From: Mesorhizobium jarvisii
Lineage (GTDB): Bacteria > Pseudomonadota > Alphaproteobacteria > Rhizobiales > Rhizobiaceae
Direction: 5' to 3'
DNA: 64,000 bases
NCBI RefSeq assembly: GCF_003601985.1
Contig: NZ_QZXA01000001.1
Coordinates: 124,001-188,000, forward strand
How positions within the stretch are numbered: the first letter of the stretch is position 1; each line of letters begins with the position of its first letter. The notes below the pieces were generated by a model. It did no database searches and was not told the origin of the DNA. It saw nothing but the letters and a program-made list of their open reading frames with translations. Made by a program: the position numbers and the translations under genes. This document shows, one piece after another, positions 40,415 to 51,171 of this stretch.

Positions 40415-41170
40415 TCATTCTTCTTTCGCGGGACGGCGAAGCCGCAGGATGAGCACTGCGGCCAGTGCCGCGGCAAGCCCATACCAGGTCATCGCATACT
40501 GCAGATGGCTGTTCGGCAGGTCGATGATGGTGACGCCGCCGATCGGCAGACCGCCGGGATTCGGCGTCTTGTCGGCATCGATGAAGATCGGCACCAGCGT
40601 GAACCCGGCCGGCAGGCCGGCGCTCGCCGCCATGGCGTCGCGGTCCTTCCAGTAGAAGATGTTCTTTGCCACGTCATTGTCGGGAAGCATCATCGACGGC
40701 TTTGCCGGCAACGGATTGCGGGCAAGCCCGGTGATGGTCACCTTGCCTGGGATCTGCCCCTTGGCGCGCTTGGCCGGGTCTTTCAGATCATAGGGTATGA
40801 AACCACGATTGATCAGCACGAAGCGGCCATCATCGAGGGCAAGCGGCGTGTAGACGTTGAAGCCGGCATCACCTTCCCAGGTCGCGTAGAAATGCCGTTC
40901 GCCCGAATGCAGGAACGTGCCGGAGACCGTGACCGGCGTGTAGTCGACGTCGCCGGTGGAGGCGAATTCCTTCTCGACTTCGGCTAGCGGCAGCGGCGCA
41001 GAATGCGTGCGCTGGTCGATGGTCTGCAGGAGACCTTCCTTCCAGTGCAGGCGCTGGACCTGCCAGGTGCCGAGCGCCAGCAGGATCAAAAGCAGCACCA
41101 GGCCAAGGCCGAGCAGCAATGCCGATCGTGGCCGCGAACGGCCGGCACCTTTGATGGCTGCCTCGCTCAT
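40415..41170 (-). CDS. SURF1-family cytochrome oxidase assembly protein
   Basis: A 251-residue membrane protein from ATG 41170. It has one N-terminal span (ALLLGLGLVLLLILLALGTW) and one near the C-terminus (YGLAAALAAVLILRL), with a periplasmic domain between them. The SURF1 signatures are LGTWQVQRLHWKEGL, FVLINRGFIPYDL and the C-terminal NSHLQYAMTWYGLA. SURF1 helps insert heme a into oxidase subunit I. Its start overlaps the DUF983 stop as ATGA, so they are coupled, fitting their place just after the cta genes. The frame runs up to 41425, inside DUF983. Confidence 0.92.
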   Translation of the reverse strand: MSEAAIKGAGRSRPRSALLLGLGLVLLLILLALGTWQVQRLHWKEGLLQTIDQRTHSAPLPLAEVEKEFASTGDVDYTPVTVSGTFLHSGERHFYATWEGDAGFNVYTPLALDDGRFVLINRGFIPYDLKDPAKRAKGQIPGKVTITGLARNPLPAKPSMMLPDNDVAKNIFYWKDRDAMAASAGLPAGFTLVPIFIDADKTPNPGGLPIGGVTIIDLPNSHLQYAMTWYGLAAALAAVLILRLRRPAKEE

Positions 41171-41553
41171 TCGCCGCGGTCCAGCCGGCCTTCGGCCGCC
41201 TTGTTGGCATATTGGAGAGTGAGCAGCACGCCCTTGATCAGCCGCAGCGCCGTCAGGCACAGCACCAGGGCCAGCGGGATCCAGACCAGCAGATGCAGCC
41301 ACAGCGGCGGGCTCAGCGTCACCTCGACCCAGAGCGCCAGGCCGACGATGATGAAGCCGATGATCAGGATGACGAAGACCGCCGGTCCATCGCCCGCATC
41401 GGCGAAGGAATAATCGAGGCCGCAATTGATGCAGCGTTTGCCGACGGTGAGGAAGCCGGAAAACAGCCGCCCTTCGCCGCAGCGCGGGCAGCGGCCGTGC
41501 AGGCCGGCCGAAATCGGATCGATCGGAGGCCAGATCGCCTTGTCTTCACTCAT
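41167..41553 (-). CDS. DUF983 membrane protein
   Basis: A 128-residue protein with an N-terminal zinc-ribbon-like part, CPRCGEGRLFSGFLTVGKRC and INCGL, holding four cysteines. Two membrane segments follow (FVILIIGFIIVGLALWVEV and a second in LLVWIPLALVLCLTALRLI). DUF983 genes are regularly found next to cytochrome oxidase genes, and a role in oxidase assembly or copper/zinc handling is suspected but not shown. It overlaps the SURF1 start by 4 bp and begins 2 bp after the L,D-transpeptidase gene. Confidence 0.88.
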   Translation of the reverse strand: MSEDKAIWPPIDPISAGLHGRCPRCGEGRLFSGFLTVGKRCINCGLDYSFADAGDGPAVFVILIIGFIIVGLALWVEVTLSPPLWLHLLVWIPLALVLCLTALRLIKGVLLTLQYANKAAEGRLDRGE

Positions 41554-41555
41554 CG

Positions 41556-42047
41556 CTACTGCTCGATCTCTATCGGTGTCCCATCGGCCACCATTGCCCA
41601 GATTTCGTCCATGTCGGAGTCCGTAACGGCAATGCAGCCATCAGTCCAGTCGACCAATTGAAGCAGCCAGCCCCACCAGCCGAAACCATTGGGCTGGCCG
41701 TGGATCATGATCATGCCACCGACGTCGACATTGCGCGCCTTTGCCGCCACCAGATCGTCGGCACTGGGATAGGAGATGTGGATCGATCTGTGCGCGATGC
41801 TGTTGGGGTTGCGCCAATCGAGCATATAGCGCCCCTCGGGCGTGCGCTGGTCGCCCTCCTGGTGCTTATGGCCGACGGGATCCCCGCCAAGCGCAATGCC
41901 GTAGCGGCGCACGACCTTGCCGTCGCCGATCAGTTCCAGTAGCCGCTCCGCCTTGTGGACACGCACCAGATCGACCTGCTCCGCCGCAAAGGCCGGAAAT
42001 GCCAGGAGGATGAACGCGCAAATCGCCCAGGGAATTGTCTGCCGCAT
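41556..42047 (-). CDS. YkuD-type L,D-transpeptidase family protein
   Basis: A secreted protein of 163 residues from ATG 42047 with a signal peptide (RQTIPWAICAFILLAFPAFA). The YkuD domain has GIALGGDPVGHKHQEGDQRT-PEGRY, the conserved His in MIMIHGQPNG and the catalytic Cys in DWTDGCIAVTDSDMDEIW. These enzymes make 3-3 crosslinks in peptidoglycan or attach proteins to it. In-frame ATGs at 42068 and 42122 exist, but the latter lies beyond the terminator hairpin. It is placed between the cox genes and DUF983, yet may have its own promoter. Confidence 0.87.
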   Translation of the reverse strand: MRQTIPWAICAFILLAFPAFAAEQVDLVRVHKAERLLELIGDGKVVRRYGIALGGDPVGHKHQEGDQRTPEGRYMLDWRNPNSIAHRSIHISYPSADDLVAAKARNVDVGGMIMIHGQPNGFGWWGWLLQLVDWTDGCIAVTDSDMDEIWAMVADGTPIEIEQ

Positions 42048-42080
42048 GGGCAACCGATCGGCGATCATTGCGCCGAAAAG

Positions 42081-42114
42081 AAGAAGGCGGCCACGTCGCC
42101 GCGGCCGCCTTCTT
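42081..42114 (-). terminator. rho-independent-type terminator after ctaE
   Basis: A perfect 12-bp stem, AAGAAGGCGGCC (42081-42092) with GGCCGCCTTCTT (42103-42114), has a 10-base loop. Read on the minus strand it lies 25 bp past the ctaE stop, and its 3' arm ends CTTCTTTT, giving a short U run. It should end or reduce transcription of the cta genes before the L,D-transpeptidase gene. Confidence 0.8.
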
Positions 42115-42138
42115 GAAATCAAAATCCCAAAGGCCGGA

Positions 42139-43020
42139 TCAGTGGCCTTCGATCACCGCACCAGCCGATCCCCAGACATAGATCGCCGAGAACAGGAACA
42201 GCCAGACCACATCGACGAAGTGCCAGTACCAGGCGGCCGCCTCGAAGCCGAAATGCTGCTTGGGGGTGAAATCACCCTTCATCGCGCGGATCAGGCAGAC
42301 CAGCAGGAAGATGGTGCCGATGATGACATGGAACCCGTGGAAGCCGGTCGCCATGAAGAAGGTGGCGCCGTAGATGGAATCCTTGAAGCCAAACGGAGCG
42401 TGTATGTACTCGTAGGCCTGCACCATGGTGAACAGCATGCCGAGGCCGACGGTCAGCACCAGGCCGTTGATCAGGCCCTTGCGATCGCCATGGATAAGCG
42501 AATGGTGCGCCCAGGTGACCGTGGTGCCCGACAGCAGCAGGATGATGGTGTTGTAGAGCGGCAGGTGGAAGGGGTCGAGAACCTCCATGCCCTTCGGCGG
42601 CCAGACACCACCGGTAAATGTGTGGCGCGCATAGTTCTGCACCTCACCGGCAAAAAGGCTGGCGTCGAAATAGGCCCAGAACCAGGCGACGAAGAACATC
42701 ACCTCAGACGCGATGAACATGATCATGCCGTAGCGCAGATGCAGCGACACGACACGCGTGTGATGGCCCTCATGCGCTTCCTTGATCGTGTCCGACCACC
42801 AGGCGAACATGGTGTAGAGGACGATCACCAGGCCGATGAAGAACAGCCACGGATTGGCGATGTTGTGGCCGAAGATCGGGAAGGAGCCGCCCTTCAAATA
42901 CTCCATGAGGCAGACGCCGCCAAAGGCGGTGACGAGTGCGCCTACCGATCCCAGGAAAGGCCATGGGCTCGGATTGACCAGATGATAGTCATGCTGTGGT
43001 TTTGCGTGCGCGTCTGCCAT
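42139..43020 (-). CDS. ctaE: cytochrome c oxidase subunit III
   Basis: Subunit III of the aa3-type oxidase. It is a 293-residue protein with seven membrane segments and the family motifs [39 protein letters not shown], a VTWAHHSLI segment and [14 protein letters not shown]. The C-terminus reads [15 protein letters not shown], typical of CoxC/CtaE. The start at 43020 lies one base after the ctaG stop. The frame extends upstream to 43092, inside ctaG, without similarity. A terminator hairpin follows. Confidence 0.96.
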   Translation of the reverse strand: MADAHAKPQHDYHLVNPSPWPFLGSVGALVTAFGGVCLMEYLKGGSFPIFGHNIANPWLFFIGLVIVLYTMFAWWSDTIKEAHEGHHTRVVSLHLRYGMIMFIASEVMFFVAWFWAYFDASLFAGEVQNYARHTFTGGVWPPKGMEVLDPFHLPLYNTIILLLSGTTVTWAHHSLIHGDRKGLINGLVLTVGLGMLFTMVQAYEYIHAPFGFKDSIYGATFFMATGFHGFHVIIGTIFLLVCLIRAMKGDFTPKQHFGFEAAAWYWHFVDVVWLFLFSAIYVWGSAGAVIEGH

Positions 43021-43021
43021 A

Positions 43022-43654
43022 TCAACCCCCGAGATTTGCTTCGGTATCTGAAACTGTCTTGCTGGTGCCTTGTACCGGCTCCGAAGAGGCAACCGGCTTG
43101 TTCTTCTCGGCCGGGAACATCGTGTAGGACAGCGTGATCGTCTTCACGTCCTTCAGTTCCGGCACATTCACGATATCGGGGTCCACGTAGAACAGGACCG
43201 GCATGTCCAGCGTCTCGCCAGGCTTCAGCGACGTATCGGTAAAGCAGAAACACTCGACCTTGTTGAAATACGGGCCCGCCAATTCCGGCTGCACGTTGAA
43301 GGTGGCGCGGCCGGTGACGGGGCGATCGAACTTGTTGGTCGCCTGATAATGCGCCTGCACGGTCTCGCCTATCTTCATGGTCATCGAGCGCTGGACCGGC
43401 TGGAATTCCCACGGCACACCGGCAACATTGGCGTCGAAACGCACTGTGATCTCACGGTCGAGCACACGGCCGGCATACTGCTTCTCGACACGTTGCGTCG
43501 TGCCGCCATAGCCGGTCGCCTGGCAGAACATTTTGTAGAGAGGCACGGCGGCATAGGCCATGCCGATCATGCCTGTGAAGAAGGCAAGGCACACCGCAGC
43601 GACGATGCGGTTGCTGTTCTTGCCGGTCGGTTTTTTGGACGTCTCGACGCTCAT
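43022..43654 (-). CDS. ctaG: cytochrome c oxidase assembly protein CtaG (Cox11)
   Basis: CtaG/Cox11 delivers copper to the CuB site of subunit I. The 210-residue protein has one N-terminal membrane anchor ([20 protein letters not shown]), then a periplasmic domain with [14 protein letters not shown], the copper-binding motif [14 protein letters not shown] and FYVDPDI. The ATG at 43654 overlaps the coxF stop by one base (TGATG), with a GTG one codon earlier as an alternative. It lies between coxF and ctaE in the cta run. Confidence 0.95.
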   Translation of the reverse strand: MSVETSKKPTGKNSNRIVAAVCLAFFTGMIGMAYAAVPLYKMFCQATGYGGTTQRVEKQYAGRVLDREITVRFDANVAGVPWEFQPVQRSMTMKIGETVQAHYQATNKFDRPVTGRATFNVQPELAGPYFNKVECFCFTDTSLKPGETLDMPVLFYVDPDIVNVPELKDVKTITLSYTMFPAEKNKPVASSEPVQGTSKTVSDTEANLGG

Positions 43655-43818
43655 CACATCGTGCCCAGATTGTGGCCGAACTTGATGATCGTGGCGATGT
43701 AGAAAATGACGACAAGCACCGCCAGCGCCACGCCGATCGCGATGGACCGGCTGCGCTGGGCCTTCCTCTGACGCTCGGTCAAGGTGACCCTCTCAAGCTT
43801 TTCCTCGACCATGATCAT
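43654..43818 (-). CDS. coxF: small cytochrome oxidase-associated membrane protein CoxF
   Basis: A 54-residue protein with a charged N-terminus ([20 protein letters not shown]) and one membrane span ([19 protein letters not shown]), ending KFGHNLGTM. This matches the small CoxF proteins encoded between ctaB and ctaG in rhizobia. ATG 43818 overlaps the ctaB stop as ATGA, and its own stop overlaps ctaG. A function in oxidase assembly is inferred from position only. A second ATG lies at 43812. The longer open frame reading up to 44040 is inside ctaB and not real. Confidence 0.82.
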   Translation of the reverse strand: MIMVEEKLERVTLTERQRKAQRSRSIAIGVALAVLVVIFYIATIIKFGHNLGTM

Positions 43819-44759
43819 GCCCCACCCATGGCAAGCGCGCGTTCGACAACGCTGTCGGCCAGGTAGGCAGCGAAGATGGCGAAGAGATAAAGCAACGAAT
43901 AGGCGAACAGCGCCTTGGCCGGCTTCATGGCGCGGTCGTCGTCGGCCATACCGAGCACTTTCCACGCATACCAGACAAAGCCAACCCCAAGCAGCATGGC
44001 GGCCACGCCATAGAAAGGCGTCGTGTAGCCGAGCAGCCACGGCGCCACGCCGACCGGGGCCAGCACCAGTGCATAAGCGAAAATCTGACGGCGGGTCGAC
44101 GCGTGGCCGGCGACATTGGGCATCATCGGGATGCCGGCACGCTCATAGTCCCCCGACTTGAACAGCGCGAGCGCCCAGAAATGCGGCGGCGTCCACAGGA
44201 AGATGATCAGGAACAGGACGATGCTTTCGAGGCTGACCGATCCGGTCACCGCGGCCCAGCCGATCACCGGCGGAATGGCGCCGGCCGCGCCGCCGATGAC
44301 GATGTTCTGCGGCGTCCAGCGCTTCAGCCACATCGTGTAGACGACGGCATAGAAGAAGATGGTGAAGGCCAGCAGCGTCGCCGACAGCCAGTTGACCAGC
44401 ACGCCGAGCGTCATCACCGACAGCACCGACAGCACCAGGCCGAAGCTGAGCGCCTCGTGCGGCTGGATGCGGCCGGACGGCACCGGACGGCTTGCGGTCC
44501 TGGTCATCACCGCGTCGATGTCGGCGTCGTACCACATGTTGAGCGCGCCCGAGGCGCCGGCGCCAATGGCGATGGACAGGATGGCGATCACAGCCAGCAG
44601 CGGGTTGATGGTCACCGGGGCGGCGACAAGCCCGACAAACGCCGTGAACACTACCAGCGACATGACGCGCGGCTTCAGCAGGGCGAAGAAATCGCCCGCC
44701 GTCGCTTCCGACATGCGGAAGCCCGCTTCGTCAATGCTGGTTTCGTCGACTAGGGCCAT
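43815..44759 (-). CDS. ctaB: protoheme IX farnesyltransferase (heme O synthase)
   Basis: CtaB adds a farnesyl group to heme b to make heme O, the precursor of the heme A used by this oxidase. It is a 314-residue UbiA-type protein with about nine membrane segments. The prenyl-diphosphate motif is [40 protein letters not shown] is characteristic, and the second Asp-rich region is near [15 protein letters not shown] hairpin separates it from ctaD upstream. It overlaps coxF by 4 bp. ctaA (heme A synthase) is not in the window. Confidence 0.96.
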   Translation of the reverse strand: MALVDETSIDEAGFRMSEATAGDFFALLKPRVMSLVVFTAFVGLVAAPVTINPLLAVIAILSIAIGAGASGALNMWYDADIDAVMTRTASRPVPSGRIQPHEALSFGLVLSVLSVMTLGVLVNWLSATLLAFTIFFYAVVYTMWLKRWTPQNIVIGGAAGAIPPVIGWAAVTGSVSLESIVLFLIIFLWTPPHFWALALFKSGDYERAGIPMMPNVAGHASTRRQIFAYALVLAPVGVAPWLLGYTTPFYGVAAMLLGVGFVWYAWKVLGMADDDRAMKPAKALFAYSLLYLFAIFAAYLADSVVERALAMGGA

Positions 44760-44787
44760 GCGTACTCAGTCCATCATTCCGTTGGCC

Positions 44788-44813
44788 AAAACCGCCGGCG
44801 GGCCGGCGGTTTT
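44788..44813 (-). terminator. hairpin with U run between ctaD and ctaB
   Basis: A perfect 12-bp inverted repeat, AAAACCGCCGGC (44788-44799) and GCCGGCGGTTTT (44802-44813), has only two bases between the arms. Read on the minus strand it comes 21 bp after the ctaD stop and before ctaB, ending in four Us. It may be an attenuator that lowers expression of the assembly genes relative to ctaC-ctaD, or a processing or stability element. It could also act on the plus strand. Confidence 0.72.
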
Positions 44814-44833
44814 GTATTCGGGCGGGAGCCGCC

Positions 44834-46501
<1,668 letters not shown>

Positions 46502-46524
46502 CTAAATCTTGCTAACCCGCGGCA

Positions 46525-47409
46525 TCAATTGCCGGCGGCCGCTACCTTGTTCTGGCCATCGACCTCGGCCATCAGCGTCTTGTTGGCGCCGGGCAGATCG
46601 GTCTTGGCCGCAGCCAGCCAGGTCTTGAACTGCGCGTCGGAGACGACACGAATGGCGATCGGCATGAAGGCGTGGTCCTTGCCGCAAAGCTGCGAGCACT
46701 GACCGTAATAGAGGCCTTCCTTCTCCGCCTTGAACCAGGTCTCGTTGGTGCGCCCCGGAATGGCGTCGATCTTGATGCCGAAGGACGGCATGGCGAAGGA
46801 GTGGATCACGTCGGTCGCGGTGACGAGCACGCGCGTCATCGTGTTGACCGGCACCACCAGCTCATTGTCGACGGCGAGCAGGCGCGGATAGACCTTGCGA
46901 TCCTCCTTGCCGGCCTTGGCGCGGTCGCCATCCTGGAGGATGGCCGAATTGAAGGAGAGCGTGTTGTCGGTCTGGTATTCATAGTCCCAGTTCCACTGGT
47001 TGCCGGTCGCCTTGACGGTCAGCTTGGCTTCTTCCGGCGGAGTGTACTGCGCGGTCAGGAGCTGGAACGAGGGGATGGCGAGACAGAGCAGGATCACGAC
47101 CGGGCCGACGGTCCAGATCACCTCGATCAGCGTGTTGTGGCTGGTCTTGGAGGGAACCGGGTTTGCGCTCGCGCGGAACCTGACGATGCAGTAGGCGAGG
47201 AGAAGCAGCACCAGAATGGTGATCGGGACGATGAACCACATCGTGTAGTTCCCGAACCATTCGATCTGCCGCATCATGTCGGTCGCCGGCGCCTGGAAGG
47301 TCGTCTCCCACGCCACGGGCTGGTCTGCATGGGCGGACGTGACCGCGAAAAGCGCGGTGGCAGCCCCAGCACTGGCTAGAAACTTGGCGTCTGCTAGGAA
47401 ATTTCTCAT
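46525..47409 (-). CDS. ctaC: cytochrome c oxidase subunit II
   Basis: Subunit II carries the CuA site that accepts electrons from cytochrome c. From ATG 47409 the protein has 294 residues. It has a signal sequence ending SAHA, two membrane segments (MWFIVPITILVLLLLAYCIV and a second near PVVILLCLAIPSF) and a periplasmic cupredoxin domain. The CuA ligands are in VIHSFAMPSFG and YYGQCSQLCGKDHAFM (C-x3-C-x3-H-x2-M). It is the first gene of the cta run. Upstream extension to 47745 is non-homologous. Confidence 0.97.
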   Translation of the reverse strand: MRNFLADAKFLASAGAATALFAVTSAHADQPVAWETTFQAPATDMMRQIEWFGNYTMWFIVPITILVLLLLAYCIVRFRASANPVPSKTSHNTLIEVIWTVGPVVILLCLAIPSFQLLTAQYTPPEEAKLTVKATGNQWNWDYEYQTDNTLSFNSAILQDGDRAKAGKEDRKVYPRLLAVDNELVVPVNTMTRVLVTATDVIHSFAMPSFGIKIDAIPGRTNETWFKAEKEGLYYGQCSQLCGKDHAFMPIAIRVVSDAQFKTWLAAAKTDLPGANKTLMAEVDGQNKVAAAGN

Positions 47410-47785
47410 CGCCCTCTTCGTCTCCCAGTTCCTCGCGGCGGTGCCAACGAGAATAACGAACAATGCCGGGACGGGAATCCCGACAGTCTCAAACTGGTTC
47501 AAACCATACTCTTTTTCCCTCCGCAAGAAAGGAGCGGAGGAAACTGTGCGGCATTTTTGCGCGCAAGGTGAGACGGCTCTTCCGGGGCAGCGGCGATGGC
47601 GGCGAATCGCGTATGTCCGGCAGGCTGCTCGCCTCATGTTGGCGAGGTGCGCGATGCGTCGTAATTCAGGCGAATTTGACAGAGAAAAGCGCTGTATTGC
47701 CTGTTTCGGGACAGTTCGGCAGCGGTCTCGTCCTTTACTTGGCATTGGCGCGGCTTAAAGTGCCGTGATTCGCAATGGAGCCGTC
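47410..47785. other. divergent intergenic region of 376 bp between ctaC and ialB
   Basis: This region should hold promoters for the minus-strand cta run and the plus-strand ialB gene. A TTGACA lies at 47676-47681 on the plus strand, about 100 bp before ialB, but the sequence 16-18 bases later (GCCTGT region) is a poor -10. I see no clear cta promoter, hairpin or conserved coding frame, despite several short open frames. Confidence 0.4.
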
Positions 47786-48346
47786 ATGAACTCTTGGCTT
47801 TCGAGACTGGGGCATACGAGACCGGAGCTTTCGAGCACCTTGGTCAAGGCCATGTTTCTTGCCGCTTTGTCCGCAGCCGGTCTGTTCGTGGCCGGTCAGG
47901 CCAATGCCGCCCAGCCGAGCGGCACGGTGCGCTCGACGCATGGCGCCTGGTCGATCATCTGCGACACGCCGGCGGGCGCCACCTCCGAACAATGCGTGAT
48001 GATGCAGAATGTCGTCGCCGAGGACCGTCCGGAGATGGGGCTGTCGGTGGTCGTGCTGCGCACCGCCGACAACAAGGCCGAGATCCTGCGGGTGCTGGCG
48101 CCGCTCGGCGTGCTTTTGCCGAACGGGCTCGGCCTCAATGTCGACGGAAAGGACATTGGCCGCGCCTATTTCGTGCGCTGCTTCCAGGACGGCTGCTATG
48201 CCGAGGTCATCCTCGAAAAGCCGCTGCTCGACACGCTGAAGACCGGCACGTCGGCGACGTTCATCGTCTTCCAGACGCCGGAAGAAGGCATCGGCATCCC
48301 TGTCGACCTCAAGGGTTTTGCCGACGGCTTCGCCGCCCTTCCCTGA
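47786..48346 (+). CDS. invasion-associated locus B (IalB) family protein
   Basis: A 186-residue secreted protein. It has a leader with the hydrophobic region AMFLAALSAAGLFVAGQANA ending near residue 43, then an IalB domain: STHGAWSIICDTPAGATSEQC, LPNGLGLNVDGKDIGRAYFV and RCFQDGCYAEVILEKPLLD. The paired cysteines are family-typical. IalB was described in Bartonella as an invasion factor. In free-living rhizobia the role is unknown. The start could also be at 47765. It is followed by tldD on the same strand after about 170 bp. Confidence 0.85.
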   Translation: MNSWLSRLGHTRPELSSTLVKAMFLAALSAAGLFVAGQANAAQPSGTVRSTHGAWSIICDTPAGATSEQCVMMQNVVAEDRPEMGLSVVVLRTADNKAEILRVLAPLGVLLPNGLGLNVDGKDIGRAYFVRCFQDGCYAEVILEKPLLDTLKTGTSATFIVFQTPEEGIGIPVDLKGFADGFAALP

Positions 48347-48518
48347 TCCCGAGCTTGGCGCAGAACCAGGTTCTGACGCAGCTCTCCTGAATGCCGCATC
48401 TGAATGCCGCATCGGCTGGCCGTCGTCATTCGCCGACGCCGATCGTCATTGCCGATTGTGCGAGCGCGGCTTCGCGCCTACATCGGGGGAAAGCAATCTT
48501 CCCACGGACGGACGCGCC

Positions 48519-49931
48519 ATGAACAGCCTGATCGGCCAATTCGATATTTCCGACGATCGCATCAAGCAGATCGTCGCCGACACCATCAACGGCGCCGACG
48601 ACGGCGAACTGTTTCTCGAATACAGCGAGAGCGAGGCGCTGATGTTCGACAATGGCCGGCTGAAGACCGCCAATTTCAACACCGACCAGGGCTTTGGCCT
48701 GCGTGCCGTCGCGGGTGAAGCCAGCGGCTACGCCCATTCGAGCGACCTCTCCGAAGCCTCGCTGCTGCGCGCGGCCGCTGCGGTCTCGACCGTCAAGGGC
48801 GGCTATTCCGGAACGCTTGCCGCCGCGCCCGCCCGCACCAACCGCCATCTCTACGGCGACGAGAACCCGATCCCCTCGCCCTCCTTCGAGGCCAAGGCAA
48901 AGCTGCTGCAGGAAATCGACGCCTGGCTGCGCGCCGAGGATCCACGCGTGCGCCAGGTGACGGCCTCGCTCGCCGCGTCCTGGCAGCATGTCGAGATCGT
49001 GCGCGCCGACGGCCAGATGGTGCGCGATATCAGGCCGCTGGTCCGCATCAACGTCTCGGTCGTCGTCGGCGACGGTGACCGCCAGGAAAGCGGCTCCTAC
49101 GGCATGGGCGGACGCAAGGCATTTGGCGACTTCCTGATCGAGGACAGCTGGAAGCATGCCGCCAAGGAAGCGCTGAGGCAGGCGCTGGTCAATCTCGAGG
49201 CCATCCCAGCTCCGGCCGGCACATTCGACATCGTGCTGTCCAGCGGCTGGCCGGGCGTCATGCTGCACGAGGCCGTCGGGCACGGGCTGGAAGGCGATTT
49301 CAACCGCAAGAAGACCTCGGCCTTCGCCGGCCTGCTGGGCCAGCAGGTCGCCGCCAAGGGCGTCACCGTCGTCGACGACGGCACCATCCCGGAGCGGCGC
49401 GGCTCGCTCACCGTCGACGATGAAGGCACGCCCTCGGCCCGCAACGTGCTGATCCAGGACGGCAAACTGGTCGGCTACATGCAGGACCGGCAGAACGCAC
49501 GACTGATGGGCATGAAAGCCACCGGCAACGGAAGGCGCGAAGGCTACGCGCACCAACCGATGCCGCGCATGACCAACACCTACATGACGTCAGGCGACAT
49601 GGAACCGGACGAGATCATCGCCTCGGTCAAGAACGGCATCTACGCCGTCTCCTTCGGCGGCGGCCAGGTCGACATCACCTCAGGCAAATTCGTGTTCGGC
49701 TGCACCGAGGCCTACATGATCGAGAACGGCAAGGTGACGCAGCCGATCAAGGGCGCCATGCTGATCGGCAACGGGCCCGACGCCATGCACCGCGTCTCGA
49801 TGGTCGGCAACGACATGAAGCTCGACAATGGCATCGGCATGTGCGGCAAGGCCGGACAGGGCGTGCCGGTCGGCGTCGGCCAGCCGCATCTCAGGATGAA
49901 CCAGATGACGGTGGGCGGCACCAGGGTTTGA
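48519..49931 (+). CDS. tldD: metalloprotease TldD
   Basis: TldD and its partner TldE (PmbA) form a protease that degrades unfolded peptides and processes modified peptides such as microcin B17. From ATG 48519 the protein has 470 residues. The zinc motif HEAVGH starts at His250 (in [20 protein letters not shown]), and the family regions [42 protein letters not shown] and [20 protein letters not shown] are present. TldE is not in the window. The frame extends to 48318 upstream, but that part lacks similarity. Confidence 0.95.
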   Translation: MNSLIGQFDISDDRIKQIVADTINGADDGELFLEYSESEALMFDNGRLKTANFNTDQGFGLRAVAGEASGYAHSSDLSEASLLRAAAAVSTVKGGYSGTLAAAPARTNRHLYGDENPIPSPSFEAKAKLLQEIDAWLRAEDPRVRQVTASLAASWQHVEIVRADGQMVRDIRPLVRINVSVVVGDGDRQESGSYGMGGRKAFGDFLIEDSWKHAAKEALRQALVNLEAIPAPAGTFDIVLSSGWPGVMLHEAVGHGLEGDFNRKKTSAFAGLLGQQVAAKGVTVVDDGTIPERRGSLTVDDEGTPSARNVLIQDGKLVGYMQDRQNARLMGMKATGNGRREGYAHQPMPRMTNTYMTSGDMEPDEIIASVKNGIYAVSFGGGQVDITSGKFVFGCTEAYMIENGKVTQPIKGAMLIGNGPDAMHRVSMVGNDMKLDNGIGMCGKAGQGVPVGVGQPHLRMNQMTVGGTRV

Positions 49932-49995
49932 GGCTCGGGCCGTTCCGGTAACATCGCCCGCCAAAGTGATGTTTCCGAGTTGGGGCGGCCTGACA

Positions 49996-50241
49996 ATGTC
50001 CAGATCCAAGATCGTCATCCTGACGGGCGCCGGCATTTCGGCGGAATCGGGCGTCGCGACCTTTCGCGATCCCGATGGTGTCTGGGCCAAATTCAACCTT
50101 GAGGACGTTGCGACGCCCGAAGGCTTTGCTCGCGACCCCGCCAAGGTGCAGGATTTCTACAACATGCGGCGGCGGCAGATGCTGGGAGAAATGGATGCGG
50201 GGGTGCTCGCCGAAGCACCCCGACGCCGCGTTAGCGATTGA
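49996..50241 (+). pseudogene. truncated Sir2-type NAD-dependent deacylase (N-terminal fragment)
   Basis: The 81-residue frame begins [20 protein letters not shown] and continues [20 protein letters not shown] and [10 protein letters not shown], a clear match to the N-terminal NAD-binding part of Sir2/CobB deacylases. Intact enzymes are about 230-240 residues and need a catalytic His and a zinc site, all missing here. Similarity ends near residue 67, where a GC-rich hairpin (50200-50221) lies, and the frame closes in unrelated sequence. No other frame downstream restores Sir2. It is most likely a remnant rather than a functional short protein. Confidence 0.8.
50200..50221. other. hairpin at the break point of the truncated Sir2 gene
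   Basis: GGGGTGCT (50200-50207) and AGCACCCC (50214-50221) form a perfect 8-bp stem with a 6-base loop. It sits exactly where Sir2 similarity ends. No T run follows, so a terminator role is doubtful; it may be a deletion scar or part of a small repeat. Confidence 0.45.
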
Positions 50242-50379
50242 TGCCAACCAGATCGTCCGCGATCATCACCTTGAAGTGAACACAATTCGCATTAGGAAAT
50301 TAGTAACTGTTAAACTGCCTGGGCTGCCTTTTTGCGCACGACGCAGCACCAGTTCCTCGTTGCGATGGTGGTTTCGGCA

Positions 50380-51054
50380 ATGCGGCATTCTTCGGTCCTG
50401 ACTTCGTCAATCCTGCTTGGCTTGGTTTCGTTGATCGGCGCGACAGCGCTGCAAGCCGCTCCGGCAGCAGCACAGTCGACGTGGTTCAAAGTGCGATCGA
50501 CGCAATCTTCTGCCGTCACGGTCGGTGGTCCTACCAGCGTCCCCTACGGCTGGGTCGATTTCTGCCATCGCCGGCCAAAAGAGTGCAAGGTGCCCGCTCT
50601 GCCGGCCACGAACGTCAAGCTGACCGCGCAGAACCTGCGCACTCTGAAGCGGATAAATCAAAAGGCGAACAGTTCCATCAAGCCCGTCAGCAATTTCGAC
50701 CACTGGGGCACGATGGCGGACCACTGGGATTACCCGGTTGACGGTAAGGGTGACTGCAAGATCTACGCACTCTACAAGCGCAAGCTTCTTCAGGAGGCCG
50801 GGTTCCCCCGGCAGGCGCTGCTGATGACCGTGGTGCACGACCTCGACAATGAAGGCCACACCATCCTGACGGTGAAAACCGACAAGGGCGATCTGGTCCT
50901 GGACAATCTGGTCGACGAAATCAGGCCGTGGAACGCGACCGGCTACTACTTCGTGAAACGCCAGTCGCAGCAGAACCCGAATATCTGGGTGTCGATCAAC
51001 CAGCGGGGCGGCACGCCGCAGACCCTCACGAACGTTGCCAAGCTCGTAGATTGA
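50380..51054 (+). CDS. secreted transglutaminase-like cysteine proteinase (BTLCP family)
   Basis: A 224-residue protein from ATG 50380 with a signal peptide (SSILLGLVSLIGATALQA, cleavage near residue 30). The BTLCP (DUF920) domain has the catalytic Cys126 in GKGDCKIYALYKRKLLQ, His160 in NEGHTILTV and Asp175 in LVLDNL, in the order of bacterial transglutaminase-like proteases. This family includes LapG-type periplasmic proteases that release adhesins in c-di-GMP circuits. Whether this one does so is unknown, and LapD is not nearby. The start is uncertain: a TTG at 50332 and an ATG at 50365 are also in frame. Confidence 0.85.
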   Translation: MRHSSVLTSSILLGLVSLIGATALQAAPAAAQSTWFKVRSTQSSAVTVGGPTSVPYGWVDFCHRRPKECKVPALPATNVKLTAQNLRTLKRINQKANSSIKPVSNFDHWGTMADHWDYPVDGKGDCKIYALYKRKLLQEAGFPRQALLMTVVHDLDNEGHTILTVKTDKGDLVLDNLVDEIRPWNATGYYFVKRQSQQNPNIWVSINQRGGTPQTLTNVAKLVD

Positions 51055-51124
51055 GCAACCTTTATGGCCGTAGCAGTCCAGGCGCCACCGACGTCCGATG
51101 AGTTTCAGCGCTCGGGATGAAGGA

Positions 51125-51152
51125 ATTGCCGCCAGCCTAGGCTGGCGGCAAT
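51125..51152. terminator. bidirectional terminator-like hairpin
   Basis: A 13-bp perfect stem, ATTGCCGCCAGCC (51125-51137) and GGCTGGCGGCAAT (51140-51152), has a 2-base centre. It lies between the convergent cysteine proteinase and PsiF-like genes and is placed to terminate both. It lacks a long T run. Confidence 0.65.
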
Positions 51153-51171
51153 AGCCGAAATCAGCTGTTGA

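Noticed and set aside
47676..47704. TTGACA-based promoter for ialB
   Set aside because: The -35 is good but the bases at -10 spacing (GCCTGT region) are a poor match, so it is only mentioned in the intergenic entry.
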